This document shows, piece by piece, positions 42,908 to 51,896 of a stretch of 64,000 nt of DNA (positions are counted from its first letter, which is position 1; the number at the start of each line of letters is the position of its first letter). Below the pieces are notes generated by a model. The model made no database searches and had not been told where the DNA came from. It saw nothing but the letters and a program-made list of their open reading frames with translations. The DNA lies in assembly GCF_002933465.1 (NCBI RefSeq), contig NZ_PSZE01000003.1, positions 124,001 through 188,000 on the forward strand, written 5' to 3'. Source of the DNA: Nocardia nova. GTDB taxonomy: Bacteria > Actinomycetota > Actinomycetes > Mycobacteriales > Mycobacteriaceae. Position numbers and translations under genes: made by a program.

Positions 42908-45814
42908 CTACCGGTGACTGTTGGTGTACCCGTCTCCTGTCCCGTCGGTACTGTTGCCGACGCCCGCGCCCGGACGCTGGGACCGTGAATTGCCGCTGGT
43001 GTCACCGGAGTTCGAGGTACTCGGCGAACTGCCGTCGGCGGGCGCCACCGGTTGCCCCGGCAGCGGCCCCGTGTCCTGCGACTGCGGCTGGTTCTGCTGC
43101 GGTTGTGAGCGCGGATTCGGCTGGATGCCCGGTACCGGAATGGTGATGCCCGGCAGGATCTCGACCTGCGACGGCTTCACCACGACCGGCGGCTGATACT
43201 CCTGCTGCGTGGTGGTCGGCGCGGTGTAGGGCGCCGAATAGGACGGCACACCGGCCTGGCCGCCGATCGCGGCCGGCTTCGGGAAGTTCTCCTTCGGCGT
43301 GCCCTCGAGCGCGCCGTCCATGGTGTCCTTCCAGATATCCGATGGCAGGCCGGAGCCGTACATGATCGAGCCGCCGGGCGTCTTCAGTGCGACACCGTCC
43401 GCGGTACCCACCCAAACCGCTGTCGACAGCGACGGGGTGAAGCCGATCATCCACGCGTCCTTGTTCTGACCGGTGTCACCGAGCTGGGTGGTACCGGTCT
43501 TGGAGCCGGACGGCCGGCCGCCAGCCAGGCCGTGGTTGCGGGACGAGGCAGCGATCGGTTGCATCGCCGACGCGAGGTTGTCGGCGACCGCTGCGGAGAT
43601 CCGCTGCTCACCGGCGACCTGTCCGCGGTCGAGCAGAACCTGACCGTCGGCCGTGACGACCTTCTGCACGAAATGCGGTTTGTGGTAGACACCCGAGGCC
43701 GCGATGGTCGCGTACGCGGAGGCCATATCCAGTGGCCGCACCTGGTACTGACCCAGGATGATGCCGTTGTTGGGCCCGGAACCATCGGGTTCGGTCAGGG
43801 TCTGGCCCACGCCCGGAATCGTGTCGGGAATGCCCATCCGATGCGCCATCGCCGCGATCTTGGCCGGGCCGTCCGGCATATCGAGTTCCATGCGGTAGAA
43901 GCTGGTGTTCAGGGAGCGCTTGAGCGCCTCGGCGATGGTGCAGGTACCGCAGGTTTCGCCTTCGGCGTTGGTGATCTTGATGCCGTTGACGGTCAGATCG
44001 GAACTGTCGTACATCGTCGACAGCGGCTTGCCGAGTTCGAGATTCTCGGCCAGGCCGAAGACCTTGAAGGTCGAGCCGGACTGCAACCCGGCATTGGCGA
44101 AGTCCCAGCCGGTCGCGTTGTCGCCGCCGTAATAGGCGCGCACCGCACCGGATTTCGGATCGACCGAGACGACCGCGGTCCGGACCTCGTCGCGTTCACC
44201 CTGCATGTTCTTGTGCACCGAATCGATCGCCGCCTGCTGGGCCTTCTGATCGATGGTCGTGGTGATCTGCAGACCCTCGGTGTTCAGCTGGGTATCGCTG
44301 ATGCCGGCCTCGGACAGCTCGCTGAGCACCTGCCGCTTGATCAAGCCGTTGGGGCCCGCGGTCTTGCTCTCGCTGTCGTCGTTGTTGGCGCTGGACGGCA
44401 GGACCTTCGGATACACCATCTTGGCGCGTTCGGCGGCGGGTACGGAACCAGCCTTGACCATGCCGTCGAGGACGTAGTTCCAGCGCTGTTCGGCGCCCTT
44501 CGGATTGTTCTCCGGGTCCAGGCCGTACGGCTGGTTGATGGTGGCGGCCAGCATCGCGCCCTCTTCGACGGTGAGCTGTTCGACCGACTTGCCGAAGTAG
44601 GCCTTGGCCGCGGCGTCGATACCGAAGGTGCCGCGACCGAACGGGATCGTGTTCAGATACGCGGTGAGGATGTCGTCCTTACTCCACTGCCGCGCCATCT
44701 TCGCCGAGATCACCAGCTCGCGCATCTTGCGGCTCAGCGAATGCTGATTGCCGACCATCGCGTTCTTGACGTACTGCTGGGTGATCGTCGAACCACCACC
44801 GGCGGTGTCCTTGCCCATCAGGTTGTCGCGCGCGGCGCGGGCGAAACCGCTGATGGAGAAGCCCGGGTTGGAGTAGAAGTCCCGGTCTTCGGCCGCGATC
44901 ACGGCGTTGCGCACGTGCGGCGGGATCTGGTCGATGGTGACGTCGGTCCGGTTACCTTCCGGCGGAACGATTTTGCTGATCTGCGTGGTGCCGTCGGAGG
45001 CCAGGATCGTGGCGACCTGAGGGGTTTTGAGATCGCCCGGCTGGGGTATCGAGACCGTCGTGTACGCGATCAGGAAGACCGCGCTCGGCACCACGATGGC
45101 CAATGCCACCAGGACATAGATCACTCGGCGCACGATGCGCCACGGCGATTTCTTCTTGGTCTTCGGCCCTTTGCCCGCCGAACCGCCCGGACCGTCTCCA
45201 CCGCCGTTGCCCTTGCGCGGCGGCGGACCCGACGGAGGCGTACCTCCGGCGACCGCGCGGCGCCCGCCGGTGCCCGGACCGGATCCGGAGCGTGTCCCGG
45301 CGCCACCGGGCGCCGACCGGTTGGCCGCGGTCGAGCGCGGGCCGCGCTGCGCCATCGCCTCGCCGAGGGTTCCGGCCGCGATCTTCTGGGTCGCCTGAGG
45401 TTTCTGCTCGCCCGGTTTGGCGATCTTCTGCGTTGCCCCCGCACCCGGACGCGGTGCTGGGTTCGCGGAACGCCGCGGCGGGCCACCGGCCGGATTCGGC
45501 TGACCGCCGCGCACCGTGGGCTGCCCGCCCGTGCGGGGCGGGCCACCGGCCGGGCCGCGCATCGGCGGCGTGCGGTCCCCGCCGGGCGGCGGACCGGGGC
45601 GTCGCGGCGGGCCGCCGGCCGGATTCGGCGGTCCGCCCGGCTGGCCGCCGCGGGGACCGCCCGGTCCCGGAGGCGGTGCCTGGCGACGCGGCGGTAGCGG
45701 CCGGGCGCCGGGCGGGTTGCCGCCTGCCGGACGCGGTGGTTGACCACCGGGTCCGGATTGCGGGCCGCGCGGGGGCCGACCGCCGTTCGGTCCATCGTCG
45801 TAAGGCGAAGTCAC
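42908..45814 (-). CDS. ponA1: Bifunctional class A penicillin-binding protein, PonA1-like (968 aa)
   Basis: Peptidoglycan glycosyltransferase and transpeptidase. Residues 1-225 form a cytoplasmic Pro/Gly/Arg-rich tail (two ATQKIA motifs near 127-147), one membrane segment follows at about 228-252. GT51: EDRDFYSNPGFSISGF, GGSTITQQYVKN. Transpeptidase: SGSTFKVF (SxxK), SLN in RSLNTSF and KTGTTQ. The end is Pro/Gln/Ser-rich. GTG at 45814 (MTSPYDDG) has GGAG 9 bp upstream and is preferred over ATG at 45829. Upstream of GT87 and downstream of DUF5318, the ponA1 context. Confidence 0.95.
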   Translation of the reverse strand: MTSPYDDGPNGGRPPRGPQSGPGGQPPRPAGGNPPGARPLPPRRQAPPPGPGGPRGGQPGGPPNPAGGPPRRPGPPPGGDRTPPMRGPAGGPPRTGGQPTVRGGQPNPAGGPPRRSANPAPRPGAGATQKIAKPGEQKPQATQKIAAGTLGEAMAQRGPRSTAANRSAPGGAGTRSGSGPGTGGRRAVAGGTPPSGPPPRKGNGGGDGPGGSAGKGPKTKKKSPWRIVRRVIYVLVALAIVVPSAVFLIAYTTVSIPQPGDLKTPQVATILASDGTTQISKIVPPEGNRTDVTIDQIPPHVRNAVIAAEDRDFYSNPGFSISGFARAARDNLMGKDTAGGGSTITQQYVKNAMVGNQHSLSRKMRELVISAKMARQWSKDDILTAYLNTIPFGRGTFGIDAAAKAYFGKSVEQLTVEEGAMLAATINQPYGLDPENNPKGAEQRWNYVLDGMVKAGSVPAAERAKMVYPKVLPSSANNDDSESKTAGPNGLIKRQVLSELSEAGISDTQLNTEGLQITTTIDQKAQQAAIDSVHKNMQGERDEVRTAVVSVDPKSGAVRAYYGGDNATGWDFANAGLQSGSTFKVFGLAENLELGKPLSTMYDSSDLTVNGIKITNAEGETCGTCTIAEALKRSLNTSFYRMELDMPDGPAKIAAMAHRMGIPDTIPGVGQTLTEPDGSGPNNGIILGQYQVRPLDMASAYATIAASGVYHKPHFVQKVVTADGQVLLDRGQVAGEQRISAAVADNLASAMQPIAASSRNHGLAGGRPSGSKTGTTQLGDTGQNKDAWMIGFTPSLSTAVWVGTADGVALKTPGGSIMYGSGLPSDIWKDTMDGALEGTPKENFPKPAAIGGQAGVPSYSAPYTAPTTTQQEYQPPVVVKPSQVEILPGITIPVPGIQPNPRSQPQQNQPQSQDTGPLPGQPVAPADGSSPSTSNSGDTSGNSRSQRPGAGVGNSTDGTGDGYTNSHR

Positions 45815-45921
45815 AGCCTGGATCTCCATAACTCGATACGGTCCGGATAGCTCGGTGCGGGCGTGCACGGCCGTCGCCGGCCGGTATGGGAACGGCTCCA
45901 CATATCAGTCGAGTGTGCCCG

Positions 45922-46335
45922 TCATTCGGCGGCAGTCCGGCGAGCGCCGCCACCACGACGGCGCCGCGGTGCCGGAGTATGCCCCAGCACATACGACTGC
46001 ACCAGATGATTCCAACTACAGGTCCGGCACACCTCGACCACGTGCACCGAGAACTCTTCCCGAGTCTCGGCCAGCCGTACCAATTCCTCGGGGGTTCGGG
46101 CCGAACCCGCGATCGGTCCCAGTCCGTCGCCGTAGACCCACGAAACGAGCGTGAGCTGCTCTTTCCGGCAGATCGGACATGTGACCTCGCTCCCCCGCCC
46201 GTGGAATTTCGCCGCACGCAGCAGGTACGGATTCGCATCGCATACCTCGGCGACGTCCACACGGCCCGCATAGACATCGGCCAGCAGCGACCTGCGCCGG
46301 AGCGCATAGTCGACCACCTGCCGCTGAATTCGCAC
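45922..46335 (-). CDS. DUF5318 zinc-ribbon-like protein (137 aa)
   Basis: Reads QRQVVDYALRRRSLLADVYAG, ANPYLLRAAKFHGRG, TCPICRKEQ and VCRTCSWNHLVQSYVLG. The CPIC and CRTC pairs could form a zinc site. Corresponds by neighbours to the conserved mycobacterial gene next to ponA1 (Rv0049 position). GTG at 46335 as in the family. Function not established; it may support PBP activity because of its constant linkage. Confidence 0.85.
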   Translation of the reverse strand: MRIQRQVVDYALRRRSLLADVYAGRVDVAEVCDANPYLLRAAKFHGRGSEVTCPICRKEQLTLVSWVYGDGLGPIAGSARTPEELVRLAETREEFSVHVVEVCRTCSWNHLVQSYVLGHTPAPRRRRGGGARRTAAE

Positions 46336-46406
46336 GGATCCCAGAGTACTTGCGTCGGCGGGGGCACGGCATGCCACCGAGAGAAGCCCCACGTTCCTTT
46401 CCGCTC

Positions 46407-46427
46407 ACTATATCGGTCCGATATAGT
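46407..46427. promoter_or_regulatory. Perfect 21-bp palindrome, likely PadR operator
   Basis: ACTATATCGG T CCGATATAGT: fully symmetric around the T at 46417, located 55 bp before the PadR start and between it and the divergent DUF5318 gene. It should be the site of self-repression controlling padR-ino1. Confidence 0.65.
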
Positions 46428-46481
46428 TTGTAATCGCATCCATCGGTTAGGTCTGTTCAATAGAGTCAGGAGGTGAGGCCC

Positions 46482-47039
46482 GTGCTCGAACTCGCGATTC
46501 TCGGGCTGCTCCTGGAGTCACCCATGCACGGCTACGAGCTGCGCAAACGGTTGACGGGCCTGTTGGGACCGTTCCGGGCCTTCTCCTACGGGTCGCTGTA
46601 TCCGACGCTGCGGCGCATGCAGACCGACGGTCTGATCGCCGAGGAGAGTCCGGCCGGCACGGTCACCCGCCGGGCCCGCCGGGTCTACCAACTGACCGAA
46701 TCGGGTCGGGAGCGGTTCGGTGAACTGCTCGCCGATACCGGTCCGCAGAACTACACCGATGACGGCTTCGGCGTTCATCTCGCCTTCTTCAGCCGCACCC
46801 CCGCCGAGGCGCGGATGCGGATCCTCGAGGGCAGACGACGGCAGGTCGAGGAGCGCCGAGAAGGACTGCGGGAGGCGATCAAACGCGCCAGCGGAACACT
46901 GGATCGCTACACCCGCCAGCTCCATCAACTCGGTCTCGAATCAAGCGAGCGCGAAGTGCGCTGGCTCAACGAGTTGATTGCAGCGGAGCAATCAATGAAG
47001 GCGGCACCACAGAAAGAGGGAAATGTCGGCCATGAGTGA
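46482..47039 (+). CDS. PadR-family transcriptional regulator (185 aa)
   Basis: Winged-helix PadR domain: [39 protein letters not shown] and [17 protein letters not shown], then a helical C-terminal dimer domain (Vir-type). GTG at 46482 follows AGGAGGTGAG and matches the family's usual start (VLELAILG). An in-frame GTG at 46473 is the ribosome-site itself. Its stop overlaps ino1. It probably controls inositol synthesis. Confidence 0.9.
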   Translation: MLELAILGLLLESPMHGYELRKRLTGLLGPFRAFSYGSLYPTLRRMQTDGLIAEESPAGTVTRRARRVYQLTESGRERFGELLADTGPQNYTDDGFGVHLAFFSRTPAEARMRILEGRRRQVEERREGLREAIKRASGTLDRYTRQLHQLGLESSEREVRWLNELIAAEQSMKAAPQKEGNVGHE

Positions 47040-48126
47040 TGTCAACCCGGCTGCCAATGAGATTCGCGTGGCCATCGTCGGCGTGGGCAACTGCGCCTCC
47101 TCGCTGGTCCAGGGCGTGCAGTACTACAAGGACGCGGACGAGAACGCTACCGTTCCCGGCCTCATGCACGTCAAGTTCGGCCAGTACCACGTGCGCGATG
47201 TGAAGTTCGTCGCCGCATTCGACGTCGACGCGAAGAAGGTCGGATTCGACCTGTCCGATGCGATCTTCGCCAGCGAGAACAACACCATCAAGATCTCCGA
47301 CGTGCCGCCGACCGGCGTCACCGTCCAGCGGGGCCCGACCCTCGATGGCATCGGCAAGTATTACGCGCAGACCATCGAGCTCTCCGAGGCCGATCCGGTC
47401 GACGTCGTGCAGGCGCTGAAGGATGCCGAGGTCGACGTGCTGGTTTCGTACCTGCCTGTCGGTTCGGAAGATGCCGACAAGTTCTACGCGCAGTGTGCCA
47501 TCGACGCCAACGTCGCATTCGTGAACGCGCTGCCCGTCTTCATCGCGTCCGACCCGGCGTGGGCGCAGAAGTTCGTCGACGCCGGCGTGCCGATCGTCGG
47601 TGACGACATCAAGTCTCAGGTCGGCGCGACCATCACCCACCGCGTGATGGCCAAGCTGTTCGAAGACCGCGGCGTGCAGCTGGACCGCACCATGCAGCTC
47701 AACGTCGGCGGCAACATGGACTTCAAGAACATGCTCGAGCGCGAGCGCCTGGAGTCGAAGAAGATCTCCAAGACCCAGGCGGTCACCAGCAACCTGAAGA
47801 AGGAGCTGGGCGCCAACGACGTGCACATCGGCCCGTCCGACCACGTCGGCTGGCTCGACGACCGCAAGTGGGCCTACGTGCGCCTCGAGGGCCGCGCCTT
47901 CGGTGACGTGCCGCTGAACCTGGAGTACAAGCTCGAGGTGTGGGACTCGCCGAACTCGGCCGGCATCATCATCGACGCCGTGCGCGCCGCCAAGATCGCC
48001 AAGGACCGCGGCATCGGCGGACCCGTCATCCCGGCCTCGGCCTACCTGATGAAGTCCCCGCCGAAGCAGCTCGCCGACGACGTCGCGCGCACCCAGCTGG
48101 AAGCGTTCATCATCGGCGCCGAGTAA
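47032..48126 (+). CDS. ino1: Inositol-3-phosphate synthase (364-367 aa)
   Basis: Converts glucose-6-phosphate to inositol-3-phosphate, first step to phosphatidylinositol, mycothiol and PI-mannosides. [16 protein letters not shown] (NAD binding), [39 protein letters not shown] and [10 protein letters not shown] are characteristic. Start is ATG at 47032 or at 47023; both precede [10 protein letters not shown]. Coupled to padR by overlap, as in the mycobacterial Rv0047c-ino1 pair. Confidence 0.96.
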   Translation: MSDVNPAANEIRVAIVGVGNCASSLVQGVQYYKDADENATVPGLMHVKFGQYHVRDVKFVAAFDVDAKKVGFDLSDAIFASENNTIKISDVPPTGVTVQRGPTLDGIGKYYAQTIELSEADPVDVVQALKDAEVDVLVSYLPVGSEDADKFYAQCAIDANVAFVNALPVFIASDPAWAQKFVDAGVPIVGDDIKSQVGATITHRVMAKLFEDRGVQLDRTMQLNVGGNMDFKNMLERERLESKKISKTQAVTSNLKKELGANDVHIGPSDHVGWLDDRKWAYVRLEGRAFGDVPLNLEYKLEVWDSPNSAGIIIDAVRAAKIAKDRGIGGPVIPASAYLMKSPPKQLADDVARTQLEAFIIGAE

Positions 48127-48215
48127 TTCGGCCTCGCTCCGCTCGGCGGGTTCGCGGTCGCCCGTGCGTGGTTGCGGTAGGCGCGCTGTCGCCTGGGGCG
48201 TTGGCTGCCGAAAAA

Positions 48216-48249
48216 GGCTGGGCTACATGGTTTTCCATGTAGCCCAGCC
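48216..48249. terminator. Strong terminator between ino1 and the GyrI-like genes
   Basis: Perfect 15-bp stem GGCTGGGCTACATGG/CCATGTAGCCCAGCC with TTTT loop. On the minus strand it is followed by TTTTT (AAAAA at 48211-48215), so it is a canonical intrinsic terminator for the convergent GyrI-like operon, also serving ino1. Confidence 0.85.
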
Positions 48250-48275
48250 TGATTTCGTGCTCTGCCGTCCGGCGG

Positions 48276-48701
48276 TCAGTCGAGGGAGACGTAAACCTCG
48301 ACCGAGGTGGGGCCGGTGTAGCGTTCGATCTCCGCGGTGTGGGAGCGGGTGATCGTGCCGGCGCTCTCGGCCTTGGCGACCTCGGCCCAGGCGGTGCGGA
48401 GCAGGTCGTAGGGCTTGTCGGAGACGACGAATTTGGCGTAGCGGCCCGCGGGGATGCGGGTGATCACGTCGCCGGTGTCCAGTTCGTCGAGTCCGCCGAG
48501 TTCGTAGCCGAGGACCGCGACCGCGTGGTCGTCCTGGCCGATGTAGGCCGCCACGCGGGGGACGTTCTTCTCCCGCGACAGATAGCGGTCCCAGGTGAAG
48601 TTCACCAGATCAAGATCTCGTGCGGTCACCTCGCGCCCGGCCAGCGGGACCGTGAGCCCGCCGACGAGGCTGGGTTCCAGGGTGACGATTTCGAAGTCCA
48701 C
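48276..48701 (-). CDS. GyrI-like effector-binding-domain protein (141 aa)
   Basis: Free-standing AraC-effector-binding/GyrI fold: FEIVTLEPSLVGGLTVPL, TWDRYLSREKNVP, VAAYIGQDDHAVAVLGYE and PAGRYAKFVVSDKP, RYTGPTSVEVYVSLD. It lacks a DNA-binding domain. Such proteins bind small ligands or inhibit gyrase; here no target is known. Follows its paralogue by 6 bp, so they are co-transcribed. Confidence 0.82.
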   Translation of the reverse strand: MDFEIVTLEPSLVGGLTVPLAGREVTARDLDLVNFTWDRYLSREKNVPRVAAYIGQDDHAVAVLGYELGGLDELDTGDVITRIPAGRYAKFVVSDKPYDLLRTAWAEVAKAESAGTITRSHTAEIERYTGPTSVEVYVSLD

Positions 48702-48707
48702 GAGTCC

Positions 48708-49211
48708 CTACCTGTTCTCGCCGGAATCGGCTTGGGCCACACCGTTGTTCAACGCGTCGGTCAGCGGGTCGCTCTGCAGGGCGACGAACACCTCGACCGT
48801 GCGCGCCTCCGGATAGTGCTCGAAATCGCCGGTATAGGCCCGCACCAGCACGCCGGCCGCTTCCAGATCCCAGACCGCGCGCCAGATCGAGACGATGGTG
48901 TCGCCCAGGTTGTCGCCGGTGCGCAGGAAGCGCGCGAACTTCGCCGCGGGGACACGGGCCAGCACATCACCGGGCTGCAGATCGTCGAGGCTTTCGCATC
49001 GGTAACCGACGATATGGGTCAGATAGGAACCGATCTCGGGCGCGTGGTCGACATATGCGGTCGCCGGCGGGCCGGGTAACCGGCGTGCCAGAGTTCGCTT
49101 CCACGCCTCTTCCACCTTCTGCCGGCGCGGTCCCTCGACCGCCAGCGCCGGGCTGCGTAGCACCGTGCCCGCCACCAGTGTCTCGTGGCGCTCAACCACT
49201 TCGAAATCCAC
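48708..49211 (-). CDS. GyrI-like effector-binding-domain protein, tandem paralogue (167 aa)
   Basis: Same fold as the next gene: FEVVERHETLVAGTVL, AWKRTLARRLPG, ETGSYLTHIVGYR-like GSYLTHIVGYR and PAAKFARFLRTGDN, TVEVFVALQSD. About 25 extra residues at the C-terminus (DALNNGVAQADS). Together they look like a local duplication. Upstream of this gene is the class A PBP in the opposite order on the same strand. Confidence 0.8.
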   Translation of the reverse strand: MDFEVVERHETLVAGTVLRSPALAVEGPRRQKVEEAWKRTLARRLPGPPATAYVDHAPEIGSYLTHIVGYRCESLDDLQPGDVLARVPAAKFARFLRTGDNLGDTIVSIWRAVWDLEAAGVLVRAYTGDFEHYPEARTVEVFVALQSDPLTDALNNGVAQADSGENR

Positions 49212-49321
49212 CCGTGTCGCCCCTAATGTCTCGTATCAACCCCGTTCCACCCTATCGGCGTGTGCTGGGTGATGGCCGGATAACTCCAATTCGTTTCATC
49301 ACAGCGTGCCGGATCGGACCG

Positions 49322-51607
49322 TCATCCCGGAACCGGGACGGTCAGCCCCGGAAAGATCTCCACCTGCCGCGGCGGCGGGGGTGGTGGCGGCGGAGCGGGC
49401 GGAATGACGATCACCGGGGGTGGCTGCTGCTCCGACTGCGACGGCGGTTGCAAGATGTCGAACGGCGCGTTTGCGGTCGGCTGCGGCGCCGCGGTCTGGG
49501 GCTCCGGCTCCGCGAACGGCCCGGCCGAATTCGGTGGCGGCGGCGCCGCGAACGGTCCGGCCGCGGCGCTCGGATCGGGATTCGCGAACTGCTCGACCGG
49601 AGTGCCGGCGAGCGCGCCGTCCATGGTGCGCTTCCAGATATCGGACGGCAGCCCCGAGCCGTAGATCATGCCGCCGCCCGCCGTGCGGATCGGCTCCGGC
49701 TGATCGGTACCCACCCACACCGCGGTGGACAGCGACGGGGTGAACCCGATCATCCAGGCGTCCTTGTTCTCGCCGGTGTCACCGAGCTGGGTGGTCCCGG
49801 TCTTGGCCGCCGACGGCCGCCCGGCCAGATTGTGGCCGTTCGAATACGCCGGGATGGGTTGCATCGCCTTGGTGGTCGTATCGGTGATTCCGCGAGGAAA
49901 GCGCTGCTGCGGCGGTGGCGGCTGCCCCGCCCCCGGCTCCCCGCGATCGAGTAGGACCCGCCCGTCACCGGCCACCACTCGCTGCACGAAATACGGCTGG
50001 TGATAGCTGCCCGACGCCGCGATGGTGGCATAGGCCGACGCCATATCGATGGGCCGCACCGAGTACACGCCGAGGACGATCGTGGGAGCCGGCTGCCCGT
50101 CGGGCTCCGACAGCGAGGTGCCCGGTACACCCGGGATCTGCTGCGGGATACCGGCCTGGTGGGCGGCATCGGCCACCGCGCGCGGCCCGATGGCTTGGGT
50201 GAGCCGGATGAAACTGGTGTTCAGCGAACGCTTGTAGGCCTCGGCGAGACTGCAGGTCCCGCAGGATTCGCCCTCGACGTTGGTCACCCGCACCCCGTTC
50301 ACCACGACCGGCGAACTGTCCAGCTGGGACGTCAGCGTATAGCCCTGCTGCAGCGCCGCGAGCACGGCGAAGGTCTTGAACGAGGATCCCGTCTGCAGGG
50401 GCGCCTGGGCGAAGTCGTAGCCGACCCCGTCCTCACCGCCGTAGTAGGCCCGGATCGCACCCGAACGCGGATCGATCGACACCACCGCGGTGCGCAGCTG
50501 CGGCGGCTGGCCGTCGAGGGTGCGGTGTACCGCGTCCAGCGCGGCCTGCTGCGCTTTGGCGTCGATGGTCGTCATGATCTGCAGTGCACCGGTGTTGATC
50601 TCCTGATCGCTGATCCCCGCGGCGCGTAACTCCTTCAGCACCTGGGTGCGGATGAGCCCGGCGGGGCCGCGAGCGGCATCGTCGTCGGGTTTGCGCGCGG
50701 GCGCGATCGTCGGGAATTGCACTTTGTCGCGTTCGCCGAGCGGCAGCACGCCCATCCCGACCATGCCGTCGAGCACGTAGTTCCACCGGGCTTTCAGCTG
50801 GTCGAGGTGCGTCTCGGGGTCCAGGATCGACGGCGCGCGCACCACCGCGGCCAGCACCGCGCCCTCGGCCAGGGTCAGCTGCGAGACCGGTTTGTCGAAG
50901 TAGGCGCGTGCGGCCGCCGCGATCCCGTAGGCATCCCGGCCGTAGTAGATGGTGTTGAGATACGCGGCGAGAATGTCGTCCTTACTCCACTGCCGCGCCA
51001 TCTTCGCCGAGATCACCAGCTCCCGCATCTTGCGCGACAGGGTGCGTTCCGAGCTGAGGAAGGCGTTCTTGACGTACTGCTGGGTGATGGTGGACCCACC
51101 GCCCGCGTCGTCGCGGCCGAGCAGATTGTCGCGCGCCGCTCGCAGGAAGGCCGGCGCCGAGAATCCGGGATTGCGGTAGAAGTCGCGATCCTCGGCCGAA
51201 AGCATGGCGTCGCGCATGGTCTGCGGTACTTCCGAAAGCGGCACCGGCGTGCGATTGCCTTCGGGGGGAACTATTTTCGCCAGGACGGTCGTTCCGTCGG
51301 CGGCGGTGACGGTGGCGATCTGATTGGTCTGCACCGCACTCGGATCGGGTATCTCGGCGCTCCAGTACGCCAGCACCAACAGCAACGACGGAATCGCGAC
51401 GAAGATCAGGAACAGGGCCAGCAGCAGGCGCCGAATCCGCTGCCCGCGCGTGCGTGGCGGGCGTTCGCGGGCGCCGGCCGGTTTCTCGCGGCGGCGGGGA
51501 CGCCCGCTGTTCGGCCGGGGCACACCGTCGAGCTGCTTCCACCCGGCAATCGAGGCATAAGGCGCCGTTTCCGGGCGGCCGCGCCGCGGTTTGCGGGTCG
51601 AGCTCAC
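49322..51607 (-). CDS. Bifunctional class A penicillin-binding protein, second copy (761 aa)
   Basis: Same architecture as the PonA1-like protein but with a shorter cytoplasmic tail of about 55 residues, membrane segment near 58-82, GT51 EDRDFYRNPGFSAPAF and GGSTITQQYVKN, transpeptidase SSFKTFAV (SxxK), SLN in RSLNTSF and KTGTTQ. C-terminal tail Pro/Gln-rich. GTG at 51607 (MSSTRKPRR) is preferred because GGAGGAG is 6 bp ahead of it and would abut an ATG at 51613. Likely paralogue of the gene at 42.9-45.8 kb. Confidence 0.92.
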   Translation of the reverse strand: MSSTRKPRRGRPETAPYASIAGWKQLDGVPRPNSGRPRRREKPAGARERPPRTRGQRIRRLLLALFLIFVAIPSLLLVLAYWSAEIPDPSAVQTNQIATVTAADGTTVLAKIVPPEGNRTPVPLSEVPQTMRDAMLSAEDRDFYRNPGFSAPAFLRAARDNLLGRDDAGGGSTITQQYVKNAFLSSERTLSRKMRELVISAKMARQWSKDDILAAYLNTIYYGRDAYGIAAAARAYFDKPVSQLTLAEGAVLAAVVRAPSILDPETHLDQLKARWNYVLDGMVGMGVLPLGERDKVQFPTIAPARKPDDDAARGPAGLIRTQVLKELRAAGISDQEINTGALQIMTTIDAKAQQAALDAVHRTLDGQPPQLRTAVVSIDPRSGAIRAYYGGEDGVGYDFAQAPLQTGSSFKTFAVLAALQQGYTLTSQLDSSPVVVNGVRVTNVEGESCGTCSLAEAYKRSLNTSFIRLTQAIGPRAVADAAHQAGIPQQIPGVPGTSLSEPDGQPAPTIVLGVYSVRPIDMASAYATIAASGSYHQPYFVQRVVAGDGRVLLDRGEPGAGQPPPPQQRFPRGITDTTTKAMQPIPAYSNGHNLAGRPSAAKTGTTQLGDTGENKDAWMIGFTPSLSTAVWVGTDQPEPIRTAGGGMIYGSGLPSDIWKRTMDGALAGTPVEQFANPDPSAAAGPFAAPPPPNSAGPFAEPEPQTAAPQPTANAPFDILQPPSQSEQQPPPVIVIPPAPPPPPPPPRQVEIFPGLTVPVPG

Positions 51608-51613
51608 GATCAT

Positions 51614-51896
51614 CTCCTCCCGGAGCGTCGGCGGACCAGCGAGAAACAACGATCCCGTCCAGCCTACGGGGCCGGTCGGTGGTCAACCAGAACAGCTAAT
51701 ACCCAGTAAATCGTGATTTCACTCGCAAACCGGCCACGACCGGCCGACGGCGCGTCGATGTGAGCCGAATAACCACGACCGCAACCGGAGCTGCGAAGGG
51801 GCGGCACAGCTCGGTCTGCGCACCCTCCACTACACCGGCTCACCCGCCGATATCGAAAGGCACCTCGGGACGAAATCGGTCGCCGCCCGAGTTCCC
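51614..51896. other. Intergenic region upstream of the second PBP gene
   Basis: 283 bp. It contains the promoter of the PBP gene on the minus strand and the 3' end region of sugB. No ORF or repeat of note. Confidence 0.4.

Noticed and set aside
43532..45697. 721-residue plus-strand ORF opposite ponA1
   Set aside because: Antisense shadow; the ponA1 frame carries all catalytic motifs.
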